DNA from: Psychrobacter sp. 28M-43
GTDB taxonomy: Bacteria; Pseudomonadota; Gammaproteobacteria; Pseudomonadales; Moraxellaceae
Direction of reading: 5' to 3'
Assembly (NCBI RefSeq): GCF_014770435.1
Contig: NZ_CP061739.1
Coordinates: forward strand, 868,001 to 932,000
DNA length: 64,000 nucleotides
The notes under the pieces were generated by a model. The model was not told where the DNA came from, ran no database searches, and saw only the letters and a program-made list of their open reading frames with translations. A program made the position numbers and the translations under genes. Each line of letters begins with the position of its first letter. The first letter of the stretch is position 1. Positions 48,801 through 56,752 of this stretch are shown here, one piece after another.

Positions 48801-49448
48801 GGGGTTGATGGAGCGGCATTAGATGATCTGCCTATCCGCTTTACCTCTTCAAGTCCGAAACAGCGCGCGTTATTGTTTGGCTATGGTATGAATAAAACAG
48901 ATACTGACAATGCGACCAACCCAACGCAAGGTATGCGCCAGTACTACTCAATCGAGGCTGGTACTGACAGCGCATTCAGTGATACTGATATGGCGATTAT
49001 TCGCGCAGGCGTTAGTGGTATCTATAGCTTTGGCGAAGACAAAAAGCATCAAGTATTAGGTAGTGCCAATGCCGGTTATATCTGGGCGGATGATTTTTAC
49101 GATGTGCCTTATAAGTTGCGTTTCTTTGCAGGTGGCGATCAGAGTATCCGCGGTTATGACTATGAGAGCTTGTCACCATTAGATAAAGGCTATCTAACGG
49201 GCGGGCAGGTGCTAGCGGTCGGTAGCGCTGAGTATAACTATGAATTTAAACCAGGTTTCCGTGGCGCATTCTTTACTGATGTTGGTAATGCCTACGACAA
49301 AGATTTTGATACTGAGACAAAAGTCGGCGTTGGTGTCGGTATCCGCTGGGCATCACCTGTAGGAATGGTGCGTGTCGATGTGGCTGCTGGCGTGACCGAG
49401 GAAAGCATTCCAGTACGACTACACTTCTTTATTGGTTCACCGTTATAA
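45888..49448 (+). CDS. tamA: Outer membrane translocation and assembly factor TamA
   Basis: Omp85-family partner of TamB. At 1186 residues it is about twice the usual TamA size. A signal peptide ends near residue 62 (LATSLFGIAPAAMA). Residues ~63-385 are Ser/Asn/Thr/Asp/Gln-rich without fold. POTRA domains occupy ~400-665 and ~785-830, split by a second low-complexity insert (~668-765). The C-terminal ~350 residues form the 16-strand barrel (RFFAGGDQSIRGYDYES; ends in LHFFIGSPL). AGGA lies seven bases before ATG 45888. It is followed 102 bp later by tamB. Confidence 0.9.
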   Translation: MIKQPSTRACKGLMMQRDTAIIQNDSNNPSTYPAAPRKNLRRSALCTALATSLFGIAPAAMADTINNVNNTAITNSSAADQTDSNQTLSNQTNNSQAANDQASIKQSATLSDDDTQLDMALDALRLKKAVEQGIIDQSVLDDYSEQSLGIKKPNSTKSGSKNSTTQNTNAQNATSQNKNTQNLETFTDSPSTSYNPNNAQSIASNDDLLQQATAIQQQGYQMMTPEQIDRELAAMDAQNAQDIDSINISNNDSDFDAPIATLDDTTSPIGLDVELDATNLPAPSNLDTLGRSETTQEQASAAEGMSRPIEVSGAVSNEDVVSTEATAKNESGLTTDDSSGEVIAGTNVPTNVEGTTTDIINPNDYLPDYQNDTQAVDQSIEQANRPRPRARNRGNIVTRLYNRFFNDGGVVALPNVETAIYLEQVSAEDSPNGKAQLVEADNDIQPMKNIKAALDDTSVQSVIDFTAALPRLRETAQNAAKAVGYYEVEMRLTQPDRDTVNVVIEELGEPVLVDSRIIEIRGEGSEQEEFASLEADLPPQEGDIFNHRVYKSSKAALEALSNTYGYFDQYWLNKSVDIILPDNKADVSLVYNTGDRYEFDDVVFFTYDKETNTLTQDPDKLPVELSLLQQLYGFTPGEPFYRPAVTKFSNDLSATRYFNTVNVESILPPTDSSEAGTLAFDNAATEGNDTLDDDINNVDNDGVAGLSSNDGAAASNVTASKEDTVNDNSDIGAESDNALSANSGETVNEADIAAIDFEADEATLDKLQAIRQKAERLSRLPNDRVLDEKDQEADNLLGKISDSISNVAQKIFPDEKSLIADENFVPPTLAGRKTPQDVAESKKVPLYVFVYADKPRDAQVGLGYGTDTGVRATAKIDYNLLNRQGYQAGAETEVSRISKNVAVYASRPWKHPLNDKLDARLTYEEEVIDQGEGNFDLSTTTLKAALARNIRSDTGWNRSYSVRYRLDELETGVDGAALDDLPIRFTSSSPKQRALLFGYGMNKTDTDNATNPTQGMRQYYSIEAGTDSAFSDTDMAIIRAGVSGIYSFGEDKKHQVLGSANAGYIWADDFYDVPYKLRFFAGGDQSIRGYDYESLSPLDKGYLTGGQVLAVGSAEYNYEFKPGFRGAFFTDVGNAYDKDFDTETKVGVGVGIRWASPVGMVRVDVAAGVTEESIPVRLHFFIGSPL

Positions 49449-49550
49449 TCGCTTAATGTAGTAGTTCCAAATGTTTAGTCGCTCCAAATGTTCTAATTAT
49501 CACTTATCGTACCGATTGCTGGTCTTCATTTTTTAACGTAGTTGAGTGTC

Positions 49551-52500
49551 ATGCTGACAGAAAATACCCCGCCTAATAATGCTCCAGATGAAGATCCAGC
49601 ACAGCGTGATGCCCGTGCCGTTAGGCGTTGGTATCCGTTGTCATTTCTGCTCAAACTGCTGGTATTGGTGCTTATCGTACTAGCCATCATGTTTGCCATA
49701 TTCTTTTATGCGGCAGGGACGGACGCTGGTACGAAGTTTATATTAGAAAAAATCAGTGTTGAAACAGGTATTGATTTCAAATACGGACGCGGTAACTTGC
49801 GCGATGGTATTTGGGTCACTGATATCGATATTGAAGCGACTGAAGATCTTGAGATATTAGTAGATAAGGCCTACGTCAAAATAGGTTGGCGTGCAGTATT
49901 TGCAAAAGAAGTGCATTTAAGTGATGCAGACATCCAGACCATAGAGATTATCAATAAAAAACCACCTACTGGTGAACCGTTTGATTATAAAACTTTAAAG
50001 TTGCCAGTGAATTTGCGTTTTGACCAAGCAAAAATTAAGAAAATCACTTATAAGCAAGTAACCAAAGATCCTATAGTTATTCAAGACATTACGGCGCGTG
50101 ACCTGACGTGGGTAGGTAGTACGGTGACCGTTGGCCGTGGTGACTTGCAGTACGCTGATATTGTGAAAGTCAGTGCCTTACAAGGAGAGATCGACCTACA
50201 GGGCGACTATCCACTAGATTTGAGTGCGATTGCGGAAGTCAGCGCTCTTGAAAAAGCCTATATCGACCCATTGAATATCTCTGCAACAGGAACGCTCAAA
50301 CGTACTGTTGGCAAGTTGCGTAGTCGTTATAACGATAGCGATGTAAAAGGCGACTTTGTAGTACAGGGGTTGGATGCGGGTGCGCCGTTTGATGCAAAAC
50401 TACAGTGGGATGATATTCTTATCCCTTACGCTGATAGCCAAAACATTCGCCTACAAAGCGGTACAGCCACAGCTTCTGGTGTCATCTCTGAGATACGATT
50501 GCGTATCAATACTGAATTGACGGCCAAAGACATTCCATCAGGTCATTATCAAGGCCGCGCCGTTATCGCCAACAGTCAGCTACGTATAGATCGCCTAGAT
50601 GCTGACGTGCCAGCGGGACGTTTGGCGTTGCAAGGTATTCTAGATTGGAAAGACAGCTTTGAGGCCACAGTGCGTGCGACGGGCAGTAATTTTAATATTC
50701 GTCAAGCTATTCCGGCTGAATATACTGATTTTAAAGCTTATGCGCCGCAAACCCTCAACGGTAGACTGTCACTGCGTTATCAGCAGCAGAATCCTACTGG
50801 TAATACGCAGATCGATGCAGATTTGCGTCAGCGCGATGGTGAGCATATCAATGCCAATATGGTCCGTGGTAAAACCTCTGCCAAATCTAAGCAAGTCGCG
50901 CCTTGGTATATTGATGCTAACTGGAAAAACCTAACCCGCCGTAACGTCCCCAATATTGGCAATATCGACAGTCCTAGTGGTCAGGCGGACGTCATCGTTC
51001 GTGGTTCGACTCTATCAGTCGATGCCAATGCCGTTATCAATGAGCTAAATGCTGCCCCCAAAGGCAACTATGATCTACGTATACGTAAGGCTGGTGATGT
51101 CATAGATATCAATCGTCTTAATTATAATGGCATCGTAGGAGACTTATCCGGCACAGGACAGATTCAGTTGGCGAGCAAGCAGCGTCCACTGACATGGCAG
51201 ATTGATGCCAGTACCAAAGGTTTACTCCCTAAGAGATATCGTAGCGATTTACCGCTTGAGCGCCTAACAGGTAGTATAAGTGCGCGTGGTCGATTGCTAA
51301 ACATCACCAAAAATGGTGTCAGCGGTCAACGTCATGTGATTACTTTAAACAATACCGATATGCAAGCGCAGCTCGATGCGTCGCAAGCAGATCGTGCTAT
51401 TGGTATCACAGGTGCTGGTGATGCCAGTGTCGATATCGTAGGTGGTGAGCTGTCAGTGTTTGATGCGCGTTTTGATGGTCGGATTGATACAGCAGATGTA
51501 CCGCAAGGTCGTCTGTCTATCGATGCTGCGGGTACGCCAAAGCTGATTAGTATTCGTAAGCTGAATTATAAGGGTGAGGCGGGCGCAGTTGATGCGAAAG
51601 GTGTTATCGACTTACGTAAAAATATCGGCTGGAATATAGATGGTCGTTTTGATCAGTTCAACTTGGGTTATTTCTTACCCAATAATCCAGCGATAATCAC
51701 AGGCGATTTAAAAACCAGTGGCGAGTGGCAAAATGCATCAAAAAATAGCAAAAATACTGCAGGGGCATTGCAGCGCTTTGCCGTAAATTTCAACGGCATA
51801 TTGGATGCTGAGCAATTGCCAGCAGGTAAGCTGAATATAGAAGCCAGTGGTGACAGTCAGCTGATCCGTATCAATCGTTTCCGTCATGTGGGTGCGGCAG
51901 GTAGTATCGATGCCAGCGGTACCGTTGATGTGCGTCAAGGCGTTGCATGGGATATCAACGCGGTGATGGATCGTTTTAATATTGGTTATTTCCTAAAAGA
52001 TACCCCAAGCCTTATCACTGGTACGATTGATACAGATGGCCGCTGGAGTGACACGCAGCAGATTGTCAATATTAAACAAGTTAATCTAAATGGCATGCTA
52101 AAAGGGCAGCAACTGAGTGCCAAAGGCAGCCTATCAGCGAAAATGCGTTTGCCTAAAGATTTAGCAAGTTACTTCAAACAACTTCAGACCCAAGATGCCC
52201 AAGCACAATACAAGCAAGTAAATGCTTTGATTGATAGCCTAAATGCTAATAACCTTGTGCTGCGTTGGGGTGACAACTATGTCACGGCTAACGGCAATGC
52301 CAAGCAGCTACAAACCAAAATTAATATCACCAGTCTAGATCAGCTGTCTAGTCAACTGGCTGGTAAAATCACTGGCGGTGCCACGCTGTCTCAACCAGCT
52401 GGTCAAGCATTGCCTACTATTTATATTGACTTGGTCGGTGAGCGACTCGCGCTACCTGGCTTTATATTGCGTCAAGGCCGTGTACGCGGCAAGCTGGTCA

Positions 52501-54545
52501 ACTTAGCAAATAGCCCAAGTCAGCTAATTGTAACTGCTGAAGGCCTAGATGCTGCTGGTCAGAGTTTCGATAGTGTCAAAGCGTCTTTTAATGGGACAGA
52601 GAAATCTCATGTGGTCGATCTCAATGTGGCCAATAAGCAACTCGATGTCGGCGCTAGGCTAAAAGGTGGTTTTGATCGAGACAGGCTAAGCTGGTCAGGT
52701 GTCATTGGAAAAGGCCGCATTAAATCTAAATATGCGACTTTGAATCAATTGCAACCTGCACAGCTGATTGTGAATTTGCCTTACAATCAGGGTGGTGAGA
52801 ACCGTGATCTAAAAGTACAGCTTGCCGCTCACTGCTGGCAGGCCACGGATCAAACCGGCAAGCTTTGTCTACGTGAAAAACTAGTGGCATCACCAGACCA
52901 AGGTGAAGTCAATGTAGCGTTGCAGAATTTAGATACGTCGTTATTCTCAGTGTTCTTGCCAGAAGATATTGACTGGAATGGCAAGATTAATGGTAAAGCA
53001 ATCGTCGGATGGCAACGTGGTCGTCCGCCAACTATCAATACCACGCTATACTCAGACAATGGCAAGATAGGCCTCGTTCAAGATGGCGAAAGCACATCAA
53101 TAACCTTGCCATATAAGCGAGTGTCTCTCATTGCTCTGTCTGTGCCTGAGGGTATCAAGCTGCGTACTGATATCAATACTGGACGCGGGGCACGTGGTTA
53201 TGCTGAAGTAATCGTCGATCCTTATAAAGACCCTAAACCAATCTCTGGTGCATTGGTGCTGAACGAGCTTGATCTTGCGATATTTAAGCCTTTCTTCCCT
53301 GGTATGCGCGTCCTAAGAGGTAATGTCACGATGGCGGGTGGTCTAGGTGGTACCTTAACCAAGCCGCAGTTCTATGGCGACGTAAAACTCTCTGACGGCC
53401 GTATAGCGATGCTTGATTTGCCAGTGAATTTGTCCAAAGTAAATGCGGCAGCCAAAATCCGCGGTACACAAGCGACCATTGATGGCACGTTCAATAGTGG
53501 TACAGGTGAAGGCGAATTGTCAGGGACAGTCAACTGGCAGCAAAAATTGCAGGCCAAATTGAGTATCGTCGGTGAAGGCCTAGTCATCACTCAACCGCCA
53601 TTACTGGTTGCTGAAATTGATCCTGATATCGATATCATTGTGCGCCCAGGCGACCGTTATGTCGATATAAAAGGGGCAATCAGTGTGCCGTCTGCGACCA
53701 TTCGTCCGCCTGAAGCCAGCGAAGATATCATCACTCAGACTGAGGACGCAGTCGTACTAGATCGTCGTTTGATTGGTAATATCGATGAAGTACTGGCTAT
53801 CTCAAAACCTTGGTCAATCAATGCTGATATCGGTGTTGATTTGGGCGATGATATCAACTTCCGTGGTTTTGGCGCAGTCATTCCATTGGCAGGGGCGATT
53901 AATGTGACTCAGAATGGCACAGGTATCATGCGTGCCAGAGGTGTTGTACAGGTCTCACGCCGTACCAACATCAATGCCTTTGGACAGAGCCTAGAGCTGA
54001 ATTATGGTCAAGTGCGTTTCAATGGCGATGTGATGAAACCGAGTCTGAGTATTGAAGCGGCCAAAACAATTAATGGCAAAACAGTTGGTCTGCGTGTCAA
54101 AGGAACGACTGAAAGCCCCAATATTATCGTCTTTAACAATGCAGGACTGACCCAGCAGCAAGCAATGAACGCGTTGGTGACAGGCCGCATCGATAATAAG
54201 AGCGCGACGCAAATTAGTGAGCAAGGGTTCAAATCGCAAGTGACCAATAATCTGGCTGCTGCTGGACTGAGCTTTGGTCTGAGTGGTACTCGTAGCCTGA
54301 CCAATCAAATCGGACAGGCGTTTGGCTTGCAAAGTCTGACAGTCGATGCCTCAGGTAGCAGCGAAGATACTAATGTCAACGTCACAGGTTATGTGACCCC
54401 TGATTTATACATTCGCTATGGTGTGGGTGTTTTCAATGCGCAAAACAGTCTTTCTGTTCGTTATCAATTGACACGCCGTATCTATGTAGAAGCAAGCTCA
54501 GCAGCGGAAAATGCAGTAGATGTGGTCTATAGTTGGCAGTTCTAA
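49551..54545 (+). CDS. tamB: Translocation/assembly module protein TamB
   Basis: AsmA-like protein of about 1664 residues. One N-terminal membrane anchor (~25-50) precedes a very long repetitive beta-groove. Repeated units such as IDASGTVDVRQGVAWDIN and INADIGVDLGDDINF are visible. The DUF490 C-terminal domain ends in VVYSWQF, which contacts TamA. Family members bridge the periplasm and are implicated in phospholipid transport and autotransporter assembly. The frame opens at TTG 49542; ATG 49551 is preferred. The genes form a two-gene operon with tamA, closed by a terminator. Confidence 0.93.
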   Translation: MLTENTPPNNAPDEDPAQRDARAVRRWYPLSFLLKLLVLVLIVLAIMFAIFFYAAGTDAGTKFILEKISVETGIDFKYGRGNLRDGIWVTDIDIEATEDLEILVDKAYVKIGWRAVFAKEVHLSDADIQTIEIINKKPPTGEPFDYKTLKLPVNLRFDQAKIKKITYKQVTKDPIVIQDITARDLTWVGSTVTVGRGDLQYADIVKVSALQGEIDLQGDYPLDLSAIAEVSALEKAYIDPLNISATGTLKRTVGKLRSRYNDSDVKGDFVVQGLDAGAPFDAKLQWDDILIPYADSQNIRLQSGTATASGVISEIRLRINTELTAKDIPSGHYQGRAVIANSQLRIDRLDADVPAGRLALQGILDWKDSFEATVRATGSNFNIRQAIPAEYTDFKAYAPQTLNGRLSLRYQQQNPTGNTQIDADLRQRDGEHINANMVRGKTSAKSKQVAPWYIDANWKNLTRRNVPNIGNIDSPSGQADVIVRGSTLSVDANAVINELNAAPKGNYDLRIRKAGDVIDINRLNYNGIVGDLSGTGQIQLASKQRPLTWQIDASTKGLLPKRYRSDLPLERLTGSISARGRLLNITKNGVSGQRHVITLNNTDMQAQLDASQADRAIGITGAGDASVDIVGGELSVFDARFDGRIDTADVPQGRLSIDAAGTPKLISIRKLNYKGEAGAVDAKGVIDLRKNIGWNIDGRFDQFNLGYFLPNNPAIITGDLKTSGEWQNASKNSKNTAGALQRFAVNFNGILDAEQLPAGKLNIEASGDSQLIRINRFRHVGAAGSIDASGTVDVRQGVAWDINAVMDRFNIGYFLKDTPSLITGTIDTDGRWSDTQQIVNIKQVNLNGMLKGQQLSAKGSLSAKMRLPKDLASYFKQLQTQDAQAQYKQVNALIDSLNANNLVLRWGDNYVTANGNAKQLQTKINITSLDQLSSQLAGKITGGATLSQPAGQALPTIYIDLVGERLALPGFILRQGRVRGKLVNLANSPSQLIVTAEGLDAAGQSFDSVKASFNGTEKSHVVDLNVANKQLDVGARLKGGFDRDRLSWSGVIGKGRIKSKYATLNQLQPAQLIVNLPYNQGGENRDLKVQLAAHCWQATDQTGKLCLREKLVASPDQGEVNVALQNLDTSLFSVFLPEDIDWNGKINGKAIVGWQRGRPPTINTTLYSDNGKIGLVQDGESTSITLPYKRVSLIALSVPEGIKLRTDINTGRGARGYAEVIVDPYKDPKPISGALVLNELDLAIFKPFFPGMRVLRGNVTMAGGLGGTLTKPQFYGDVKLSDGRIAMLDLPVNLSKVNAAAKIRGTQATIDGTFNSGTGEGELSGTVNWQQKLQAKLSIVGEGLVITQPPLLVAEIDPDIDIIVRPGDRYVDIKGAISVPSATIRPPEASEDIITQTEDAVVLDRRLIGNIDEVLAISKPWSINADIGVDLGDDINFRGFGAVIPLAGAINVTQNGTGIMRARGVVQVSRRTNINAFGQSLELNYGQVRFNGDVMKPSLSIEAAKTINGKTVGLRVKGTTESPNIIVFNNAGLTQQQAMNALVTGRIDNKSATQISEQGFKSQVTNNLAAAGLSFGLSGTRSLTNQIGQAFGLQSLTVDASGSSEDTNVNVTGYVTPDLYIRYGVGVFNAQNSLSVRYQLTRRIYVEASSAAENAVDVVYSWQF

Positions 54546-54628
54546 ATCGTTTATTTAGAGGACGACTGCTTTCTAGTTGATATCAACTGAGAGCGCTTTT
54601 GAAATTATTTTTAAGTTGTATAGCCTAT

Positions 54629-54660
54629 AAAAAAACGCCTCATAATGAAGGCGTTTTTTT
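54629..54660. terminator. Bidirectional terminator, tamB/hemP
   Basis: Stem AAAAAACGCCT and its complement (54630-54640 with 54649-54659), with T-runs on both strands, between convergent genes. Confidence 0.87.
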
Positions 54661-54696
54661 ATAGAAGTATTGAAACAGATACTATTGAAATAGACG

Positions 54697-54861
54697 TTAC
54701 TTGGTTAGAATCAAGCGATTGTTGCGAGTTAGGCGTAGTCGATACTCTTCGCCTTCATGCTCGATACGTACCTCTTTAGTCAGTGCAAATAGATGTTGTG
54801 ATTGCAAAGTAGGTAGACGGTTTTCACGACAGTTTAAATAACGAGAGATGACCATGCTCAT
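54697..54861 (-). CDS. hemP: HemP-family small protein
   Basis: 54 residues. The C-terminal half IEHEGEEYRLRLTRNNRLIL closely follows the HemP (PF10636) consensus. Known HemP proteins are iron-induced and, in Burkholderia-type bacteria, promote transcription of haem-receptor genes. AAGGA lies seven bases upstream of the ATG at 54861. A Fur-like box and -35/-10 elements lie upstream. No haem receptor or ABC system is adjacent, so it is an orphan here. Confidence 0.85.
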   Translation of the reverse strand: MSMVISRYLNCRENRLPTLQSQHLFALTKEVRIEHEGEEYRLRLTRNNRLILTK

Positions 54862-54926
54862 AGTAAATTCCTTTTGAGAAGAAGTGGCTTAAAAAATTGG
54901 CTAACCATAGCGTAATTGTTTTTAAC

Positions 54927-54945
54927 GATAATAATTATCATTTAG
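54927..54945. promoter_or_regulatory. Fur box controlling hemP
   Basis: The sequence beginning GATAATAATTATCATTT matches 14 of 19 positions of the Fur consensus (GATAATGATAATCATTATC). It overlaps the -10 element of the hemP promoter, the classical place for iron repression. Confidence 0.75.
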
Positions 54946-54962
54946 ATTTGATAAATTTGCAA
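54934..54962 (-). promoter_or_regulatory. hemP promoter
   Basis: On the minus strand, TTGCAA (54962-54957) and GATAAT (54939-54934) are 17 bp apart. The predicted start near 54927 leaves a ~65-nt leader before hemP. The remaining DNA up to 55154 shows nothing else. Confidence 0.65.
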
Positions 54963-55154
54963 GGCAATTGATAAAATAAAATGCAGTTATTATGTAAACT
55001 TATCTAAGTTTACTGTCATAAATCATTCCGATTGAATATTTTATCTATATAAATTAATAGGTTAGGTAGTAAATTTAAATAAATCATCTAGCCTATAAAA
55101 ACTATTAAATTATCAAAAATAATCAGAGTAAACACCGAAATAAAGGATATAAGT

Positions 55155-56303
55155 ATGTTGAACGGGGCAAATCAACAATCAGAGACAAAGCCGGAAAGTA
55201 AGACAAATAGTAAGACAAATAGTAAGACGAAAACTGACAAACCTAGCATTGTAAATGTTGCAGTGGCTGTCATTCATTATAAAGATCAGTATTTGCTTGG
55301 GTTTCGAGATGCTACTCAGCATCAGGGAAATCGTTACGAGTTCGTTGGTGGAAAGATAGAAGCAGATGAGTCAGCAGCGCAGGCGTTGATAAGAGAAGTG
55401 GCTGAAGAGACGGGTATCCTGCTTGATAATAATACTATCGTTAAGCTTGGGCGTTTGCATCATGATTATGGCGATAAGCAGGTCAGCCTACAGGTTTATA
55501 AGATTGAGCTGACAGCAGAGCAGTACGAGCAGCATAGACACTGTGAACAAGGTTTAGAAGGGCAGGCATTAACTTGGGTAAGCAAATCACAGCTTTTGGC
55601 AGGAGCGTATCATCTGCCCGCTGCTAATAAAACAATCCTTGAATGGTTGGAACTCCCATCGAAGATAGCGATTACTTATCCTCTAGCACATTTCGGCACA
55701 CACATTGATGCAGCGGCGGCGTGGCTACAGTATCACCAAGAAAAGCTAACATCAGAGTCGTGGGTATATATCCGCTTGAAGGACGCAAATTCTAAGCATC
55801 TTACTGAACAACTGATGACGGCACGCCCAGATATTTTAGCGATTTTACCTGATGATAATGAGCAGCCTTTGAATGTTGAGGAATCACTAACCGCTAATGA
55901 GACAGAAACTGGCCAGCGAATAGTTGCTAAGCATTTAACACACTCAACACTGATGCATTGTTTCGATGAGGTAGGCAGTCCTACAGTTCTCACACAGTTG
56001 CTATCCAAAGACCATCCGCTTATCGTCAGCTGCCATGACATTGCGAGCATAACAGCAGCCAATCAACTTGCTAGCATGCGCATACAGAATGCATTACCAC
56101 CAGTGATTGGTACTTTTATATCGCCTGTGCTCGCTACCCAAACACATCCTGATGACACACCGCTTGGCTGGGAAGCATGGTCAGCGTTAGCAGAGTTAGC
56201 TGATATGCCTGTCATTGGGTTAGGCGGGCTAGAACCTGCTATGCTCAATCAAGCATTGCAGTATGGCGGTATCAGTGTGGCAGGTATTCGTCAGTTTATA
56301 TAA
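55155..56303 (+). CDS. mutT: MutT-type Nudix hydrolase fused to a thiamine-phosphate-synthase-like domain
   Basis: 382 residues. A Nudix domain (~30-160) has the complete box GGKIEADESAAQALIREVAEETG, expected to sanitise 8-oxo-dGTP. The C-terminal ~200 residues resemble ThiE/TenI (AHFGTHID, LPPVIGTFISPVLAT, MPVIGLGGLEPAMLNQA), the same fusion as in Pseudomonas MutT. The N-terminus contains three 12-bp tandem repeats (55197-55232) encoding Ser-Lys-Thr-Asn units. AAAGGAT precedes the ATG. Function of the ThiE-like half in the fusion is not established. Confidence 0.85.
   Translation: MLNGANQQSETKPESKTNSKTNSKTKTDKPSIVNVAVAVIHYKDQYLLGFRDATQHQGNRYEFVGGKIEADESAAQALIREVAEETGILLDNNTIVKLGRLHHDYGDKQVSLQVYKIELTAEQYEQHRHCEQGLEGQALTWVSKSQLLAGAYHLPAANKTILEWLELPSKIAITYPLAHFGTHIDAAAAWLQYHQEKLTSESWVYIRLKDANSKHLTEQLMTARPDILAILPDDNEQPLNVEESLTANETETGQRIVAKHLTHSTLMHCFDEVGSPTVLTQLLSKDHPLIVSCHDIASITAANQLASMRIQNALPPVIGTFISPVLATQTHPDDTPLGWEAWSALAELADMPVIGLGGLEPAMLNQALQYGGISVAGIRQFI
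55197..55232 (+). repeat. Three 12-bp tandem repeats in the mutT 5' end
   Basis: Two exact copies of AGTAAGACAAAT and a third with changes in its last four bases, in frame. They make a polar linker that could vary in copy number between strains. Confidence 0.75.
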
Positions 56304-56752
56304 TCCGCATGACTCAAGAAAGCTATAGGTAGTCTACGGTGTCACATGCCTGAATGTGACCCGTATTAGACTTGCGTATTAAGCTTAGTAAGTTCAAATA
56401 ACTGATTTTTAATTTAGTTATCCAGCAAGTAACTGTGTGGTTATGATGTGTTCAAACAACACTCAAACCCCATAGTTACTTACAAACCGTTGCGTTTTCC
56501 TACATTGCACTACTGTTTTAATAGTCCAGTTGTCCTTAATATATATTGCATATCTACGATACGTTGATCTTATTTCTATAGACGAGTGACTAACCGAAAG
56601 TAATGTTCAAAATACAATAATAAAAAAGCTTTTGTAGAGTCAAGTTTTGCACAAATAATTTATACCAAAGCAAATGGCTTTTAGAAAACGAGACCAAATA
56701 GATGCCGTACATAAAGCGTTTTTAACAATCACTATTTAAGAATGGTACTCCT
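56304..56752. other. Intergenic region mutT-lipocalin gene with long hairpin
   Basis: 449 bp. It contains a 7-bp hairpin GTCACAT/ATGTGAC (56343-56362) and a long imperfect palindrome at 56427-56481. The right half is AT-rich and presumably holds the lipocalin promoter. No ORF with family character was seen. Confidence 0.5.
56427..56481. repeat. Long imperfect inverted repeat
   Basis: Arms 56427-56452 and 56458-56481 pair over 22 positions (one G-T pair) with two single-base bulges and two mismatches around a 5-base loop. There is no T-tail, so it is not a standard terminator. It could be a dispersed palindromic unit, a remnant of a miniature element, or an RNA structure. Confidence 0.6.
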
